A stretch of 60,964 nt of DNA from Sulfurimonas sp. (GTDB lineage Bacteria; Campylobacterota; Campylobacteria; Campylobacterales; Sulfurimonadaceae), in the NCBI RefSeq assembly GCF_028714975.1, contig NZ_JAQTLH010000011.1, forward strand, positions 1 to 60,964. The letters are read 5' to 3'. The notes under the pieces are model-generated. The model was not told the DNA's origin, ran no database searches, and worked only from the letters and a program-made list of their open reading frames with translations. Position 1 is the first letter of the stretch. Each line of letters begins with the position of its first letter. Positions 35,111 through 44,283 of the stretch are shown here, one piece after another. The position numbers were made by a program, and so were the translations under genes.

Positions 35111-35461
35111 ATGAGTAGTATTGCAAAATATTCAAATATTAAAGAAGAGTTACCAAAATTACCCGAAGTGTTACTAAATACGATTCAGTCCGATGTTTTA
35201 GAGATAAAAAGTGTTGATAAAACATGTGAAAAGTATCTTGAAACATGTTCTAATACACCCGGATTTAAAGATGTCTATTATGTAGTTTATTCAAAGTATA
35301 TAGGTAAAGACAATCATAAATATGAAAAATTTATATTTTTAGGTAAAGAGGGAGAAGAGCTTTTTGATGTAAGCGGAACAGAGATGGAGTTATACGGACT
35401 TCTTTCGTGTACTGCTCTTAATTACACACAAGAGTATGAAGCTTCTATGTTAAAAAGATAA
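35111..35461 (+). CDS. Small conserved hypothetical protein upstream of bioA
   Basis: A 116-residue cytoplasmic protein with no motif I recognise; acidic N-terminal half and an aromatic segment (YYVVYSKYIGKDNHKYEKF). The start at 35111 is preferred over 35072 because AAAGGA lies 7 bp upstream and the longer version adds only a basic leader. Two Cys (TCEKYLETC) are near residue 45. The gene is 5 bp before bioA and so co-transcribed. Confidence 0.7.
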   Translation: MSSIAKYSNIKEELPKLPEVLLNTIQSDVLEIKSVDKTCEKYLETCSNTPGFKDVYYVVYSKYIGKDNHKYEKFIFLGKEGEELFDVSGTEMELYGLLSCTALNYTQEYEASMLKR

Positions 35462-35466
35462 GATAT

Positions 35467-36762
35467 ATGACTAATTTTGAGTTAAAAAGTAGAGACTTGG
35501 ATGTTTTGTGGCACCCTTGTACTCAAATGAAAGATCATGAAACTCTTCCTCTTATTCCTATTAAAAAAGCTCACGGGGTTTATTTAGAAGATTTTGACGG
35601 TAACAGCTACATAGATGCTATAAGCAGTTGGTGGGTTAATCTTTTCGGTCACACAAACGGTTATATAAACTCTAAGATTAAAGAGCAGTTAGATACGCTT
35701 GAACATGTCATACTCGCGGGTTTTACGCATGAACAGGCGGTAAGATTATCCGAGAGGCTTGTAAAACTATCACCCGATGGTCTAAAAAAATGTTTTTATG
35801 CAGATAACGGTTCAAGTGCTGTTGAAATCGCGTTAAAGATGAGTTTTCATGCTCATAAAAACAGCGGTAAAAAGAAAAGTGTTTTTGTTTCGCTCACTAA
35901 CTCATATCACGGTGAAACAATCGGTGCGCTTAGTGTGGGTGATGTAAAACTTTATAAAGATACTTACGAGCCGCTTCTGATTCAAAGTATTCAAACTCCG
36001 GTACCAAAAGATATGAGTTTGGAGGCTGCTAAAATTGCTGCAGATCAGTTTGAAGAGTTGTGTAGCAAAAGAGCCGATGAGATAAGTGCGATTATACTAG
36101 AACCGCTAGTGCAGGGTGCCGGTTCTATGCATATGTATCATAAAGAGTTTTTGGTTTTAGTACATAAAATTTGCAATAGATACGATATTCATCTGATTGC
36201 CGATGAAGTTATGGTAGGTTTTGGCAGGACTGGAGAGATGTTTGCATGTCATAGCGCTAACATAACACCAGATTTTCTTGTTTTATCCAAAGGCTTAACA
36301 GGCGGCTATTTACCGCTTTCAGTCGTGCTAACAACAAATGAAATTTATGCTAAATTTTACTGTGATTATAATGAACATAAAGCTTTTTTACACTCTCACA
36401 GTTATACCGGAAATGCTCTTGCTTGTGCCGCAGCAAATGCTACTCTTGATCTCTTTGAGAGAGATAACGTTATAGAAAAAAACAGAGTAACCACAAAGTA
36501 TATGAGCGAAAAACTCTCAAAGTTTAAAGAGCTAAAAAATGTTGCATCCGTTAGACAAACGGGAATGATTTGTGCGGTAGAGTTAAAAGGGTATAGACCT
36601 GAAGATAGAATAGGGCTAAAAGTCTATCAATACGGACTTGATAATGGTGTGTTATTGCGCCCGCTTGGAGATGTAGTCTATTTTATGCCGCCATATATCA
36701 TAACTAAAGATGAGTGCGACAAGATGATGGATACCGCTTATGAGGCTATAAAATTACTTTAA
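35467..36762 (+). CDS. bioA: Adenosylmethionine-8-amino-7-oxononanoate aminotransferase BioA
   Basis: PLP enzyme of biotin synthesis that converts KAPA to DAPA with SAM as amino donor. N-terminal WHPCTQMKDHE is the BioA signature; ISSWWVNLFGH binds substrate. The PLP site shows IADEVMVGFGRTG (Asp) and LVLSKGLTGGYLPLS (Schiff-base Lys). Length 431 is normal. No other bio gene is in the window. Confidence 0.96.
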   Translation: MTNFELKSRDLDVLWHPCTQMKDHETLPLIPIKKAHGVYLEDFDGNSYIDAISSWWVNLFGHTNGYINSKIKEQLDTLEHVILAGFTHEQAVRLSERLVKLSPDGLKKCFYADNGSSAVEIALKMSFHAHKNSGKKKSVFVSLTNSYHGETIGALSVGDVKLYKDTYEPLLIQSIQTPVPKDMSLEAAKIAADQFEELCSKRADEISAIILEPLVQGAGSMHMYHKEFLVLVHKICNRYDIHLIADEVMVGFGRTGEMFACHSANITPDFLVLSKGLTGGYLPLSVVLTTNEIYAKFYCDYNEHKAFLHSHSYTGNALACAAANATLDLFERDNVIEKNRVTTKYMSEKLSKFKELKNVASVRQTGMICAVELKGYRPEDRIGLKVYQYGLDNGVLLRPLGDVVYFMPPYIITKDECDKMMDTAYEAIKLL

Positions 36763-36777
36763 GGGTTAGGAGTAAAA

Positions 36778-37131
36778 ATGATTACTATTATATTAAATCA
36801 TGAACCGTATGATGGTTCCGATGTTACTTGGAATGCTTTGCGTCTGGCTTCAACACTACATAAAAATGGAGAAGATGTAAATATTTTTTTAATGAATGAT
36901 GCGGTTGATTTGGCAAGAGATAAAACATTAAAACCCGATAGTTATGATCATGACTTGGTTTTGATGTTAAAAGAACTTTACAAAAAAGGAGTTGCATTGC
37001 AAGCTTGCGGAACTTGTAATGCAAGATGTGGGATCTTTAAAAATGAACCATACTTTGATGAAAAAGTATCATCAACTATGCAGGTTCTCTCAGACTGGGT
37101 TGTTCAAAGCAAGCAAGTTTTAACATTTTAA
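36778..37131 (+). CDS. DsrE/F-family protein
   Basis: A 117-residue DsrE-fold protein, a family of small sulfur-relay and related proteins. Signs are the first strand TIILNHEPYDGSDVTWNALRLA, FLMNDAVDLA and the Cys-bearing loop LQACGTCNARCGIF, in which the CGTCNARCG Cys could carry persulfide. It follows bioA by 15 bp and converges with dnaJ (1 bp apart). Sulfur transfer is inferred from the family only. Confidence 0.85.
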   Translation: MITIILNHEPYDGSDVTWNALRLASTLHKNGEDVNIFLMNDAVDLARDKTLKPDSYDHDLVLMLKELYKKGVALQACGTCNARCGIFKNEPYFDEKVSSTMQVLSDWVVQSKQVLTF

Positions 37132-37132
37132 T

Positions 37133-38257
37133 TTACTTAAACCAGCTCTTCATCTTCTCAATCGCAGAATCTAAAACGCTCTCATGCGGTTTGGATTCTA
37201 TTCCGAACGACTCCTGAAGTTTTTTTATAAGCTCGCGTTGCTCATCGTTTAGTTTATTCGGATATGTGATGTTGACTTGTGCAATTAAATTTCCTTTGCC
37301 GTGTCCGTGGACATCATCTATACCTTCGCCTTTGAATACAAAGTGCTGTTTATCTTTTGTTCCAATATCAAGTTTGAGCTCTAATTCGCCCGTAAGTGAT
37401 GGAATTGTCAAGCTCTCACCTGCAACTGCCTGAGTAAAAAATACCGGAATTGCGATATAGATATCATTTCCGTCCCTTTGAAAATGTTTGTCGGGTTTTA
37501 CGCTAAAAGTAACATACAAATCACCTCTGGTTCCGCGTTTGCCGATATTTCCTTTTCCTGAGACTCTTAAGCGATTTCCGTCATCAATTCCCTTTGGAAT
37601 CTTAATCGTAACATTGCCTCTCTCTTCATGATAGCCGTTGCCGTCACAACTTTGACACGGAGCTGAGGGTGCAGAACCTGTTCCCTGACATACCGGACAA
37701 GTTTGCGAGAATGTCATAAAGCCCTGTTTCATAAAAACTTGACCTTGTCCTCTGCATTGGTGACATGTGGAGAGCTTGCCGTCCTTTGCTCCGGTGCCCT
37801 TACAGCTGTTACAAGAATTTTTGTACTTGAACTCTATCTCTTTTTCGCATCCAAAAACAGCCTCATTGAAACTAATGCTCATATTGACATTCATATCAAG
37901 ATTGTATTTTTCCATATCTGCCGGATTTTGGCGACGGCGAGAACCTCCGCCTCCAAAACCATTAAACATCTCTTCAAACATTGAACCGAGGTCGTCAAAT
38001 CCGCCTGATGAGCGACCGCGGCTGCCCATTCCGGTAAGTCCCTCTTTTCCGTAGCGATCATAGATACTTCTTTGTTTGTCGTCGCTTAAACATTGGTACG
38101 CTTCGTTACATAATTTAAATTTGCTCTCAGCTTCACTATCACCATGATTTTTATCCGGATGGTAAATTTTAGCCATTTTTCGATATGCTTTTTTAATTGT
38201 TGTTTGGTCTGCGTCTTTTGAGACTTCTAATATTTCGTAATAGCTTAAATCCTGCAT
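37133..38257 (-). CDS. dnaJ: Chaperone protein DnaJ
   Basis: Co-chaperone that stimulates DnaK ATPase. The J domain (residues 1-70) has the [12 protein letters not shown] motif; a Gly/Phe-rich stretch (about 78-108) follows. Four zinc repeats are [24 protein letters not shown] and CQSCDGNG, and the C-terminal substrate-binding domains follow. Length 374 is canonical. The gene stands alone; neither dnaK nor grpE is adjacent. Confidence 0.98.
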   Translation of the reverse strand: MQDLSYYEILEVSKDADQTTIKKAYRKMAKIYHPDKNHGDSEAESKFKLCNEAYQCLSDDKQRSIYDRYGKEGLTGMGSRGRSSGGFDDLGSMFEEMFNGFGGGGSRRRQNPADMEKYNLDMNVNMSISFNEAVFGCEKEIEFKYKNSCNSCKGTGAKDGKLSTCHQCRGQGQVFMKQGFMTFSQTCPVCQGTGSAPSAPCQSCDGNGYHEERGNVTIKIPKGIDDGNRLRVSGKGNIGKRGTRGDLYVTFSVKPDKHFQRDGNDIYIAIPVFFTQAVAGESLTIPSLTGELELKLDIGTKDKQHFVFKGEGIDDVHGHGKGNLIAQVNITYPNKLNDEQRELIKKLQESFGIESKPHESVLDSAIEKMKSWFK

Positions 38258-38293
38258 ATTATATTAAATATCCTAACATTTAAAATTTTCGCA

Positions 38294-38299
38294 ATTATA
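38294..38299 (-). promoter_or_regulatory. dnaJ -10 element (TATAAT)
   Basis: Minus-strand TATAAT followed by TGCG, placing a start near 38287 and a leader of about 30 nt for dnaJ. The divergent mltA -10 lies 22 bp away, so the two promoters are back to back in a 76-bp gap. Confidence 0.55.
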
Positions 38300-38320
38300 T
38301 CGTTTTAAATTTAATGTATG

Positions 38321-38326
38321 TATAAT
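38321..38326 (+). promoter_or_regulatory. mltA -10 element (TATAAT) next to the start codon
   Basis: TATAATTGCGTTT immediately precedes ATG 38334. With the usual 6-7 nt spacing the transcript would begin at or within a base of the start codon, so the mltA message would be leaderless. No AGGA-type site precedes the ATG. Confidence 0.6.
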
Positions 38327-38333
38327 TGCGTTT

Positions 38334-39449
38334 ATGAAACATAATATCCTATTTTTAATTACTATTTTACTCCTTGTCGGCTGTTCGAAAGAACCAAAAA
38401 TAGTTCTTTTAGAGACGCCTAAAACGGATATTTCCGAGAGTAGCTTTGAGGAGTTGCCTAATTGGGATAATGAAGATTATTCTAAAGCTTTAAGCTCTTT
38501 TCTTGAAAGCTGTAAAACGAGTAAAACAAAAGTGCTTTATAAAGAGTTGTGCAGTAGAGGTGCAAATACGACGGATGCAAAAAAGTTTTTTACACAAAAT
38601 TTTACACCGTATAAAATTGATACGACCGATAGTAAAGAAGATGGACTTTTAACGGGTTATTATGAACCGTTATTGAAAGGTTCGCTTACAAAAAAAGGAC
38701 CATATATTTATCCGGTATATGCAACACCGAGAGATTTGGTCGTTGTTGATTTTGCCAAACAATATCCGGAGTTGCAAAATTATAGATTAAGAGGTAGAGT
38801 TAACGGCAATAAAGTGGTACCTTACTACACAAGAAAAGAGCTTAACGGTAAAGCTTTGGACGCGGATGTAGTTTGCTATGTCGATTCAAGAATAGATCTT
38901 TTTTTCTTAGAGGTGCAAGGCTCGGGAAGGGTGCGGCTTGATAACGGTGAGGTGATTTATGTAGGCTTTGACAATCTAAACGGATATAAATACAGCTCTA
39001 TCGGAAAATACCTAATTGACGCCGGTGAAATGAGTTATGCTCAGGCGTCTATGAAAGGCATAAAAGAGTGGTGTGATAAAAATCCGACTAAAGTCGATGA
39101 TTTACTAAATAAAAATGAATCCATGGTTTTTTTTAAAAAGAAAGATAAACCCGCAACAGGCTCGCTTGGAGTTGTTTTAACACCAAATCGCTCAGTCGCG
39201 GTAGATCAGAGATATCTTCCTCTTGGAAGTATGCTCTATCTTAGTGCGGATACCAAAGAGAAAGATTTAAATAGAATAGTTATAGCACAAGATACCGGCG
39301 GGGCTATAAAAGGGTGCGTAAGAGCCGACCTTTTTTTCGGTTACGGGGATGAAGCGGGAAATAGTGCCGGAAAATTAAAGGCACCTTTGAAATTATGGAT
39401 ATTATTGCCGAAAAATAACCAAAAAGAGAGCATGTGCGAAGCTCGTTAG
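38334..39449 (+). CDS. mltA: Membrane-bound lytic murein transglycosylase A
   Basis: Lipoprotein enzyme that cleaves the MurNAc-GlcNAc bond of peptidoglycan with 1,6-anhydro ring formation. Lipobox LLVGC at residues 13-17. The MltA domain shows GLLTGYYEPLLKGS and YPVYATPRDLV, and the C-terminal 3D domain shows IVIAQDTGGAIKGCVRADLFFGYG with the catalytic Asp residues. Length 371 fits. It overlaps recR by 16 bp. Confidence 0.95.
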   Translation: MKHNILFLITILLLVGCSKEPKIVLLETPKTDISESSFEELPNWDNEDYSKALSSFLESCKTSKTKVLYKELCSRGANTTDAKKFFTQNFTPYKIDTTDSKEDGLLTGYYEPLLKGSLTKKGPYIYPVYATPRDLVVVDFAKQYPELQNYRLRGRVNGNKVVPYYTRKELNGKALDADVVCYVDSRIDLFFLEVQGSGRVRLDNGEVIYVGFDNLNGYKYSSIGKYLIDAGEMSYAQASMKGIKEWCDKNPTKVDDLLNKNESMVFFKKKDKPATGSLGVVLTPNRSVAVDQRYLPLGSMLYLSADTKEKDLNRIVIAQDTGGAIKGCVRADLFFGYGDEAGNSAGKLKAPLKLWILLPKNNQKESMCEAR

Positions 39450-40003
39450 AGAAATTTAATAAACTTGTAGAGGCACTGCAAGAACTACCTACCATAGGGA
39501 AAAAATCGGCAACAAGATTAGCGTATCATATGGTTATGAAAGATAGTTTTATCGGAATGAAAGTTTCTCATGCCATAGAAGAGGCTTTAGGAACACTAAA
39601 GCAGTGTAGCTCCTGCGGCGGAATGAGTGAAGATGATTTATGTTTTATATGCTGCGATGAGAGTAGAGATGAGACGCTTCTTTGCATAGTAGAAAATGCA
39701 AAAGATATACTTCTTTTAGAAGAGAATGGACTTTTTGACGGTAGATATTTTGTTCTGGAGTCTTTAGCTGAGTTGAATTTTTTAAGTTTAGAAAAATTAG
39801 TCGGTTCAGGAGTCAAAGAGATTGTTTTTGCATTGACTCCTTCTATTTCAAATGATGCCGTTATGTTATATATTGAAGATAAATTAAGTAATTTTGATAT
39901 AAACTATACGAAAATCGCTCAGGGCGTTCCGACGGGAGTGAGTTTAGAAAATATAGATTTATTGTCTCTAACTAGGGCATTGGCAGACAGGGTAAAGGTA
40001 TAA
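39434..40003 (+). CDS. recR: Recombination protein RecR
   Basis: DNA repair factor that works with RecO to load RecA at gaps. HhH region LPTIGKKSATRLAYHM, the Cys4 zinc finger CSSCGGMSEDDLCFIC, and a Toprim domain from LCIVENAKD. The GTG start lies inside the mltA end (16-bp overlap), which gives the expected N-terminus. Length 189 is slightly short of the usual 195-200 and typical for the phylum. Confidence 0.95.
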   Translation: MRSSLEKFNKLVEALQELPTIGKKSATRLAYHMVMKDSFIGMKVSHAIEEALGTLKQCSSCGGMSEDDLCFICCDESRDETLLCIVENAKDILLLEENGLFDGRYFVLESLAELNFLSLEKLVGSGVKEIVFALTPSISNDAVMLYIEDKLSNFDINYTKIAQGVPTGVSLENIDLLSLTRALADRVKV

Positions 40004-40005
40004 AT

Positions 40006-40797
40006 TTGAGATTTATTTATTTGACGATATGTTTATCTATAATTTTAAATTTTGCAGGATGCAGTTCAAAAAATATTGAAAAACCAAGTGCAGAAGCTCT
40101 TTATGAAGTAAAAGAGAACAATGCCGTAAACGGTGATGTTGAGGAGTTTTCCGACGAGTTTAAAATAGAAGAAGTTTATGACCCCTTTAGCGGGTACAAC
40201 AGATTTATGACCGGCTTTAATGACGGTGCTTATGAGTATGTACTTAAACCTGTTTCAAAGGGGTATAAAGCCGTGTTGCACGTCGAGATAAGGGAGAGTG
40301 TAAGAAATTTCTTTAATAATCTCTATTTTCCTATGCGTTTTGCCAATAATATTTTTCAAGGAAAATTCTCATATGCCTCTGAAGAGGGTGCTAGATTTGT
40401 TCTTAACACTACTGTCGGTATCGCTGGATTGTTTGATCCGGCAAAGAGTTGTTTTGAACTTCAAGCGCATGAAGAGGATTTCGGTCAGACGCTCGGGTTT
40501 TACGGTGTAGGCAGCGGTCCACATATAGTTTTGCCGCTTCTTGGTCCATCAAACTTAAGAGATATGATTAGTCTTTATCCTGATTCGCTGCTTAGTCCGA
40601 TTGATTATAATGAGAGAAGATATTGGACATTAACGGATACTTTGGCAGAGTATTTGGAGGCAAAGTCATTGGAAAATGTAAATTATATGTCCTTAAATAT
40701 GGATCGATATGAAAAAATGAGAAAAGATGCGGTAGATTTGTACCCGTATTTAAGAGATGTGTATGAGCAATACAGAAATAAACAGATTAAGGAGTAA
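40006..40797 (+). CDS. mlaA: MlaA/VacJ-family outer-membrane lipoprotein
   Basis: Lipoprotein of the Mla pathway that removes misplaced phospholipids from the outer leaflet. Lipobox FAGC (Cys 19). The domain starts with DPFSGYNRFMTGFND and contains NNLYFPMRFANNIFQGKF and DFGQTLGFYGVGSGPHIVLPLLGPSNLRD, all signatures of VacJ. The TTG start lies 2 bp after the recR stop. mlaC follows 2 bp later; mlaBDEF are not in the window. Confidence 0.94.
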   Translation: MRFIYLTICLSIILNFAGCSSKNIEKPSAEALYEVKENNAVNGDVEEFSDEFKIEEVYDPFSGYNRFMTGFNDGAYEYVLKPVSKGYKAVLHVEIRESVRNFFNNLYFPMRFANNIFQGKFSYASEEGARFVLNTTVGIAGLFDPAKSCFELQAHEEDFGQTLGFYGVGSGPHIVLPLLGPSNLRDMISLYPDSLLSPIDYNERRYWTLTDTLAEYLEAKSLENVNYMSLNMDRYEKMRKDAVDLYPYLRDVYEQYRNKQIKE

Positions 40798-40799
40798 AA

Positions 40800-41405
40800 A
40801 TGAAAAAAGTGTATAAAAATGTAATGTTGATGCTATTTTTTATAATAGTATTTGGACAAAATTTGGCAGCAAATGAGCAGTTAGAATTAAAAAAGCATTT
40901 TTTAAAAAAAATTGATGAGGTTATTTTAGTAGTTGAAGATAAAAAATTATCTAAAGACAGCAGAAATGGAAATATCATAAAGTGCTTAACGCCGATGTTT
41001 GATTTTGAGCTTATGGCAAAACTTAGCTTAGGAAATAAGTGGAAGGAACTTTCAAAAGAGAATCAAGATAGGTTTATTGCGCTTTATGTGGAGCGAATGA
41101 AACAATCATACTCATCAAAAATAGATGCTTATAAAGATGAAAAGGTTGAAGTTAAGAAAATAGATCAATCGCAAGAGGGTAGAATCGCTTTTGTAACAGA
41201 TCTTGTAAGTAAAGAACAAAAACTTGAAATTGTTTATAAATTTCATAAACCCAAAGAGAAGAGAAGCGATAAAGATAACTGGCTGATATATGATGTAGAG
41301 ATTTTAGGAGTTAGCATACTTAAAACAGATATAGCTCAATTTAAAGAGTTTTTGCAAACAAAAAGTATAACCGAACTAATGGATGCTTTATCTAAGCAAT
41401 CATAG
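40800..41405 (+). CDS. mlaC: MlaC-family periplasmic phospholipid carrier
   Basis: Soluble shuttle between MlaA and the MlaFEDB ABC transporter (Tol_Tol_Ttg2 family). Signal peptide to about residue 23, then the segments FDFELMAKLSLGNKWKELSKENQDRFIALY and DNWLIYDVEILGVSILKTDIAQF, which are typical of Ttg2D/MlaC. Length 201. AAGGAG lies just before the start. Confidence 0.92.
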   Translation: MKKVYKNVMLMLFFIIVFGQNLAANEQLELKKHFLKKIDEVILVVEDKKLSKDSRNGNIIKCLTPMFDFELMAKLSLGNKWKELSKENQDRFIALYVERMKQSYSSKIDAYKDEKVEVKKIDQSQEGRIAFVTDLVSKEQKLEIVYKFHKPKEKRSDKDNWLIYDVEILGVSILKTDIAQFKEFLQTKSITELMDALSKQS

Positions 41406-41422
41406 TTGTATTTATGGATATT

Positions 41423-41445
41423 CTCGGCAATTTTTTAATGCCGAG
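41423..41445 (+). terminator. Hairpin after mlaC
   Basis: CTCGGCA (41423-41429) pairs with TGCCGAG (41439-41445), 18 bp after the mlaC stop. The downstream T content is weak (CGCTTCTT), so it may be a pause or RNA-end stabiliser rather than a full terminator; a second hairpin follows at 41505. Confidence 0.5.
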
Positions 41446-41504
41446 CGCTTCTTAATATTTGAAATTTTAAAGAGTTAAATGGGCTGTTTTTGGTAGTTGC
41501 TTCG

Positions 41505-41537
41505 CCGTAAATTAAATTTTACGGTACAATTTTTTTT
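41505..41537 (+). terminator. Hairpin terminator before the GH17-GT2 gene
   Basis: CCGTAAA (41505-41511) pairs with TTTACGG (41518-41524), followed by TACAATTTTTTTT. It separates the mla genes from the glucan synthase gene, whose -10 lies about 40 bp further on. Confidence 0.65.
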
Positions 41538-41564
41538 ATTAAGCAACATTTTTCGAAATTTTGG

Positions 41565-41572
41565 TATACAAT
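41565..41572 (+). promoter_or_regulatory. -10 element of the GH17-GT2 gene (TATACAAT)
   Basis: TATACAAT about 25 bp before the TTG start, in an AT-rich stretch with T runs upstream. Transcription would start near 41579 with a short leader carrying AGGAAA. Confidence 0.5.
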
Positions 41573-41597
41573 TCGTTTTATTTTTTTAGGAAATCCA

Positions 41598-44258
41598 TTG
41601 AAATACATTATAAGCTCATTACTATTAGCTTCACTGCTTCAAGTTTTTTTGTGGCTAAATAGCGACAAGAAGTTTATCTCTCCGCCTGATGCTGATAATA
41701 TTATAGAATCTCTATCTTACGCACCGTATAAAAAAAGCAATAATAAAGAGTTTCTTAGCGATGAAGAGATAGTACAAGATTTAACTCTGCTTAAGCAATT
41801 TACGAACAAAGTTCGTCTCTATTCTGCCGAAGATTCACAAAGAGTAATGCCTGCGGTAAAAAAGCTTGGAATGCAAGCACATATGGGTCTTTGGCTCTCT
41901 CCTGTTGCAGAGAATAACGAAAAAGAGATAGCATTAGCAAAAAGTCTTATAACATCCTACCATGAGAATTTGGCATCCGTTATTGTCGGAAATGAGGTAT
42001 TGCTTCGCGATGATTTATCACCTGAGGATTTAATTGTTTTTATTAAAGATTTTAAAGAATTTACTAATAATGTGGTTAAAGCCGATAGAGAATCTAAAGC
42101 TAAAGCCGCTAAAGAAGAAATTGCTAAAGAAAAAGATAGAAAAGCAAGAGCTGCAAAAGAAAAAGCCGCTAAAGAGAAAGCTGCCAAAGAAAAAGAACAT
42201 AAAATATTGGTTACTACTGCAGAAATTTGGAATATGTGGTTACTATATCCGGATTTAGTTCAAGAAGTCGATGTTATAAATATACATATTCTTCCTTATT
42301 GGGAAAAAATAAAAGCCGAAAATTTTGAATCGTTTTTTAAAGAGATATATAAAAAAGTAGCTGATGCATATAAAAATAAGCCTATATTCATCGGTGAGTT
42401 TGGATGGCCTAGTCAAGGATATAACAATCAAGGTTCCGTAGCAAGTCCCGAAAATCAGGCAACTATCATTAGAAGATTTTTAGTTTTAGCTAAAGAAGAG
42501 GGATTTAGCTATAATCTTATTGAAGCGTTTGACCAACCTTGGAAAGGGGTTGACGAGGGTAGTGTAGGGCAATATTGGGGTGTTTTTGATGCAAATCGCC
42601 ATCAGAAATTTGAGATGCAAGGAGAAGTCCTTGTAGAGCCGTATTGGTTTACTCAAATGGTAGTAGCTGCATTAATAGGCGCAATTTTTACTTTCTTTGG
42701 ACTTAGAAATCAACATGTTAATTTCTTGCATGCTATGACTTACGGTTTAGCTGCGCAGGGTATCTCTTTTGGTATAGTTATGTCTGCCGTCTATCCGTTT
42801 GTTCATTATATGAATTTCGGTAAATGGGTTATGTGGGGAATGGGTTCGATTCTCATGGTACCTCTAACATTAATTACATTGGCTAAAGCAAATGAGCTCT
42901 TTAAATGTACAATCGGAAGACGCCCTCAAAGACTTATTCCGCTTGATCTCAAATCAAATCATGTACCGTTTGTGAGTATACATGTGCCTGCCTATAAAGA
43001 GCAACCCGCTGTTTTAGAAGAGACGCTTATTGCACTATCAAAACTTAATTACACAAATTATGAGGTGCTTGTTATTATCAACAATACGCCTGAAGATTAC
43101 TACAAAGCGCCGATAAAAGCTTTATGCCAAGAACTTGGATCAAGATTTGTATATCTCGATATAGAGTGTACGGGCTTTAAAGCAGGAGCATTAAACAAAG
43201 CGCTTGATTTTACAAACCCGCAGAGTGAAATTTTAGCAGTTATAGATGCCGATTATGTTATTAGTCCAAATTGGCTTATTGATTTGGTACCTATTTTTGA
43301 TGATTCAAAAGTTGCGTTGGTTCAAGCTCCACAAGATCACAGAGACGGCAATGAATCACTTCTAAAAACCGCAATGAATGCAGAATATGCAGGTTTCTTT
43401 GATATTGGAATGGTTGAGCGCAACGAAGAAAATGCTATCGTTGCTCATGGTACTATGCTTTTAATACGCTTAAGCGCTTTTAACGAGGTAGGTAAATGGA
43501 ATACAGATACCATAGTTGAGGATAGTGAGCTGGGACTTAGACTCTTTGAAGCAGGTTATATGGGACATTATACAAACCGCAGATACGGTTTTGGTCTACT
43601 GCCTGATACGATTGAAGCCTTCAAAAATCAGCGTCATCGTTGGGCTTACGGAGCAATACAGATTCTTAAAAAACATTGGCAGCATTTTAAACCATCTTCA
43701 AAAACACTGACTCGTGCTCAAAAGCATCATTTTGTTACCGGATGGTTTTTTTGGCTCTCTGATGCACTTGGAACAGTTACTTCGATTTTAAATATAATTT
43801 GGGTTCCTGTAATTATATTTGTCGGAGTGACAATTCCGACTATTGCTCTTACCGTACCTATTTTGACTGCATTTATAGTTAATGTTATTCACTCTTTTGT
43901 GCTTTATAGAACAAGAGTTAAGGCAAACTTTTATCATTCACTCTTGGGTGCAATTGCGGCTATGAGTCTGCAGCTTACGATTTTTAAAGCAGTATTTGAT
44001 GGATTTGTAAAAGATCGCTTGCCGTTTAAGAGAACAGAAAAAGGCGGAAATAGTAAGAAGTCTTTAGAAAATCCTATTAAGAACGAGATTATTTTATCTG
44101 TACTTCTTATAGGTTCATTTATAGCGCTTATTATGACGAATCATCAAAGAATTGTAGAGGTTTATATCTTTTCTTTAACTCTGTTGGTGCAAAGTATCCC
44201 GTATATTTCAGCTATTATTCTTAGAATGATTGAGACGAGTTCCTATAAAAAAGCTTAG
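41598..44258 (+). CDS. GH17-GT2 membrane glucan synthase (NdvB-like beta-1,3-glucan type)
   Basis: An 886-residue inner-membrane protein. The N-terminal TM (1-20) is followed by a periplasmic GH17 domain (about 30-330) with both catalytic Glu regions, VGNEVLLRDD (Glu 133) and FIGEFGWPSQG (Glu 267). Two to three TM segments lie at about 350-440, then a cytoplasmic GT2 domain with VIDADYV, VEDSELGLR and QRHRWAYG (processive QxxRW motif near residue 678), then C-terminal TMs. This layout occurs in bacterial beta-1,3 or mixed glucan synthases and branching enzymes. The GH17 domain carries an unusual Lys/Ala/Glu insertion (about residues 161-201). The TTG start follows AGGAAA. The product is not proven. 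Confidence 0.9.
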   Translation: MKYIISSLLLASLLQVFLWLNSDKKFISPPDADNIIESLSYAPYKKSNNKEFLSDEEIVQDLTLLKQFTNKVRLYSAEDSQRVMPAVKKLGMQAHMGLWLSPVAENNEKEIALAKSLITSYHENLASVIVGNEVLLRDDLSPEDLIVFIKDFKEFTNNVVKADRESKAKAAKEEIAKEKDRKARAAKEKAAKEKAAKEKEHKILVTTAEIWNMWLLYPDLVQEVDVINIHILPYWEKIKAENFESFFKEIYKKVADAYKNKPIFIGEFGWPSQGYNNQGSVASPENQATIIRRFLVLAKEEGFSYNLIEAFDQPWKGVDEGSVGQYWGVFDANRHQKFEMQGEVLVEPYWFTQMVVAALIGAIFTFFGLRNQHVNFLHAMTYGLAAQGISFGIVMSAVYPFVHYMNFGKWVMWGMGSILMVPLTLITLAKANELFKCTIGRRPQRLIPLDLKSNHVPFVSIHVPAYKEQPAVLEETLIALSKLNYTNYEVLVIINNTPEDYYKAPIKALCQELGSRFVYLDIECTGFKAGALNKALDFTNPQSEILAVIDADYVISPNWLIDLVPIFDDSKVALVQAPQDHRDGNESLLKTAMNAEYAGFFDIGMVERNEENAIVAHGTMLLIRLSAFNEVGKWNTDTIVEDSELGLRLFEAGYMGHYTNRRYGFGLLPDTIEAFKNQRHRWAYGAIQILKKHWQHFKPSSKTLTRAQKHHFVTGWFFWLSDALGTVTSILNIIWVPVIIFVGVTIPTIALTVPILTAFIVNVIHSFVLYRTRVKANFYHSLLGAIAAMSLQLTIFKAVFDGFVKDRLPFKRTEKGGNSKKSLENPIKNEIILSVLLIGSFIALIMTNHQRIVEVYIFSLTLLVQSIPYISAIILRMIETSSYKKA

Positions 44259-44270
44259 ATAGCTTTTTTA
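44246..44270. terminator. Bidirectional terminator between the glucan synthase and hox genes
   Basis: TAAAAAAGCT (44246-44255) and AGCTTTTTTA (44261-44270) form a perfect 10-bp stem with a TAGAT loop that contains the glucan synthase stop codon. The A/T ends of the arms serve as U tracts in both directions for two converging transcripts. Confidence 0.75.
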
Positions 44271-44283
44271 TGTGGCTTTGACC

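Noticed and set aside
37703..38054. Two overlapping frames opposite dnaJ
   Set aside because: They mirror the Gly-rich and zinc-finger codons of dnaJ on the other strand.
41958..42258. Overlapping frames on both strands at the Lys/Ala/Glu repeat
   Set aside because: Repetitive GCTAAAGAA-type codons leave all frames open; only the GH17-GT2 frame makes a known protein.
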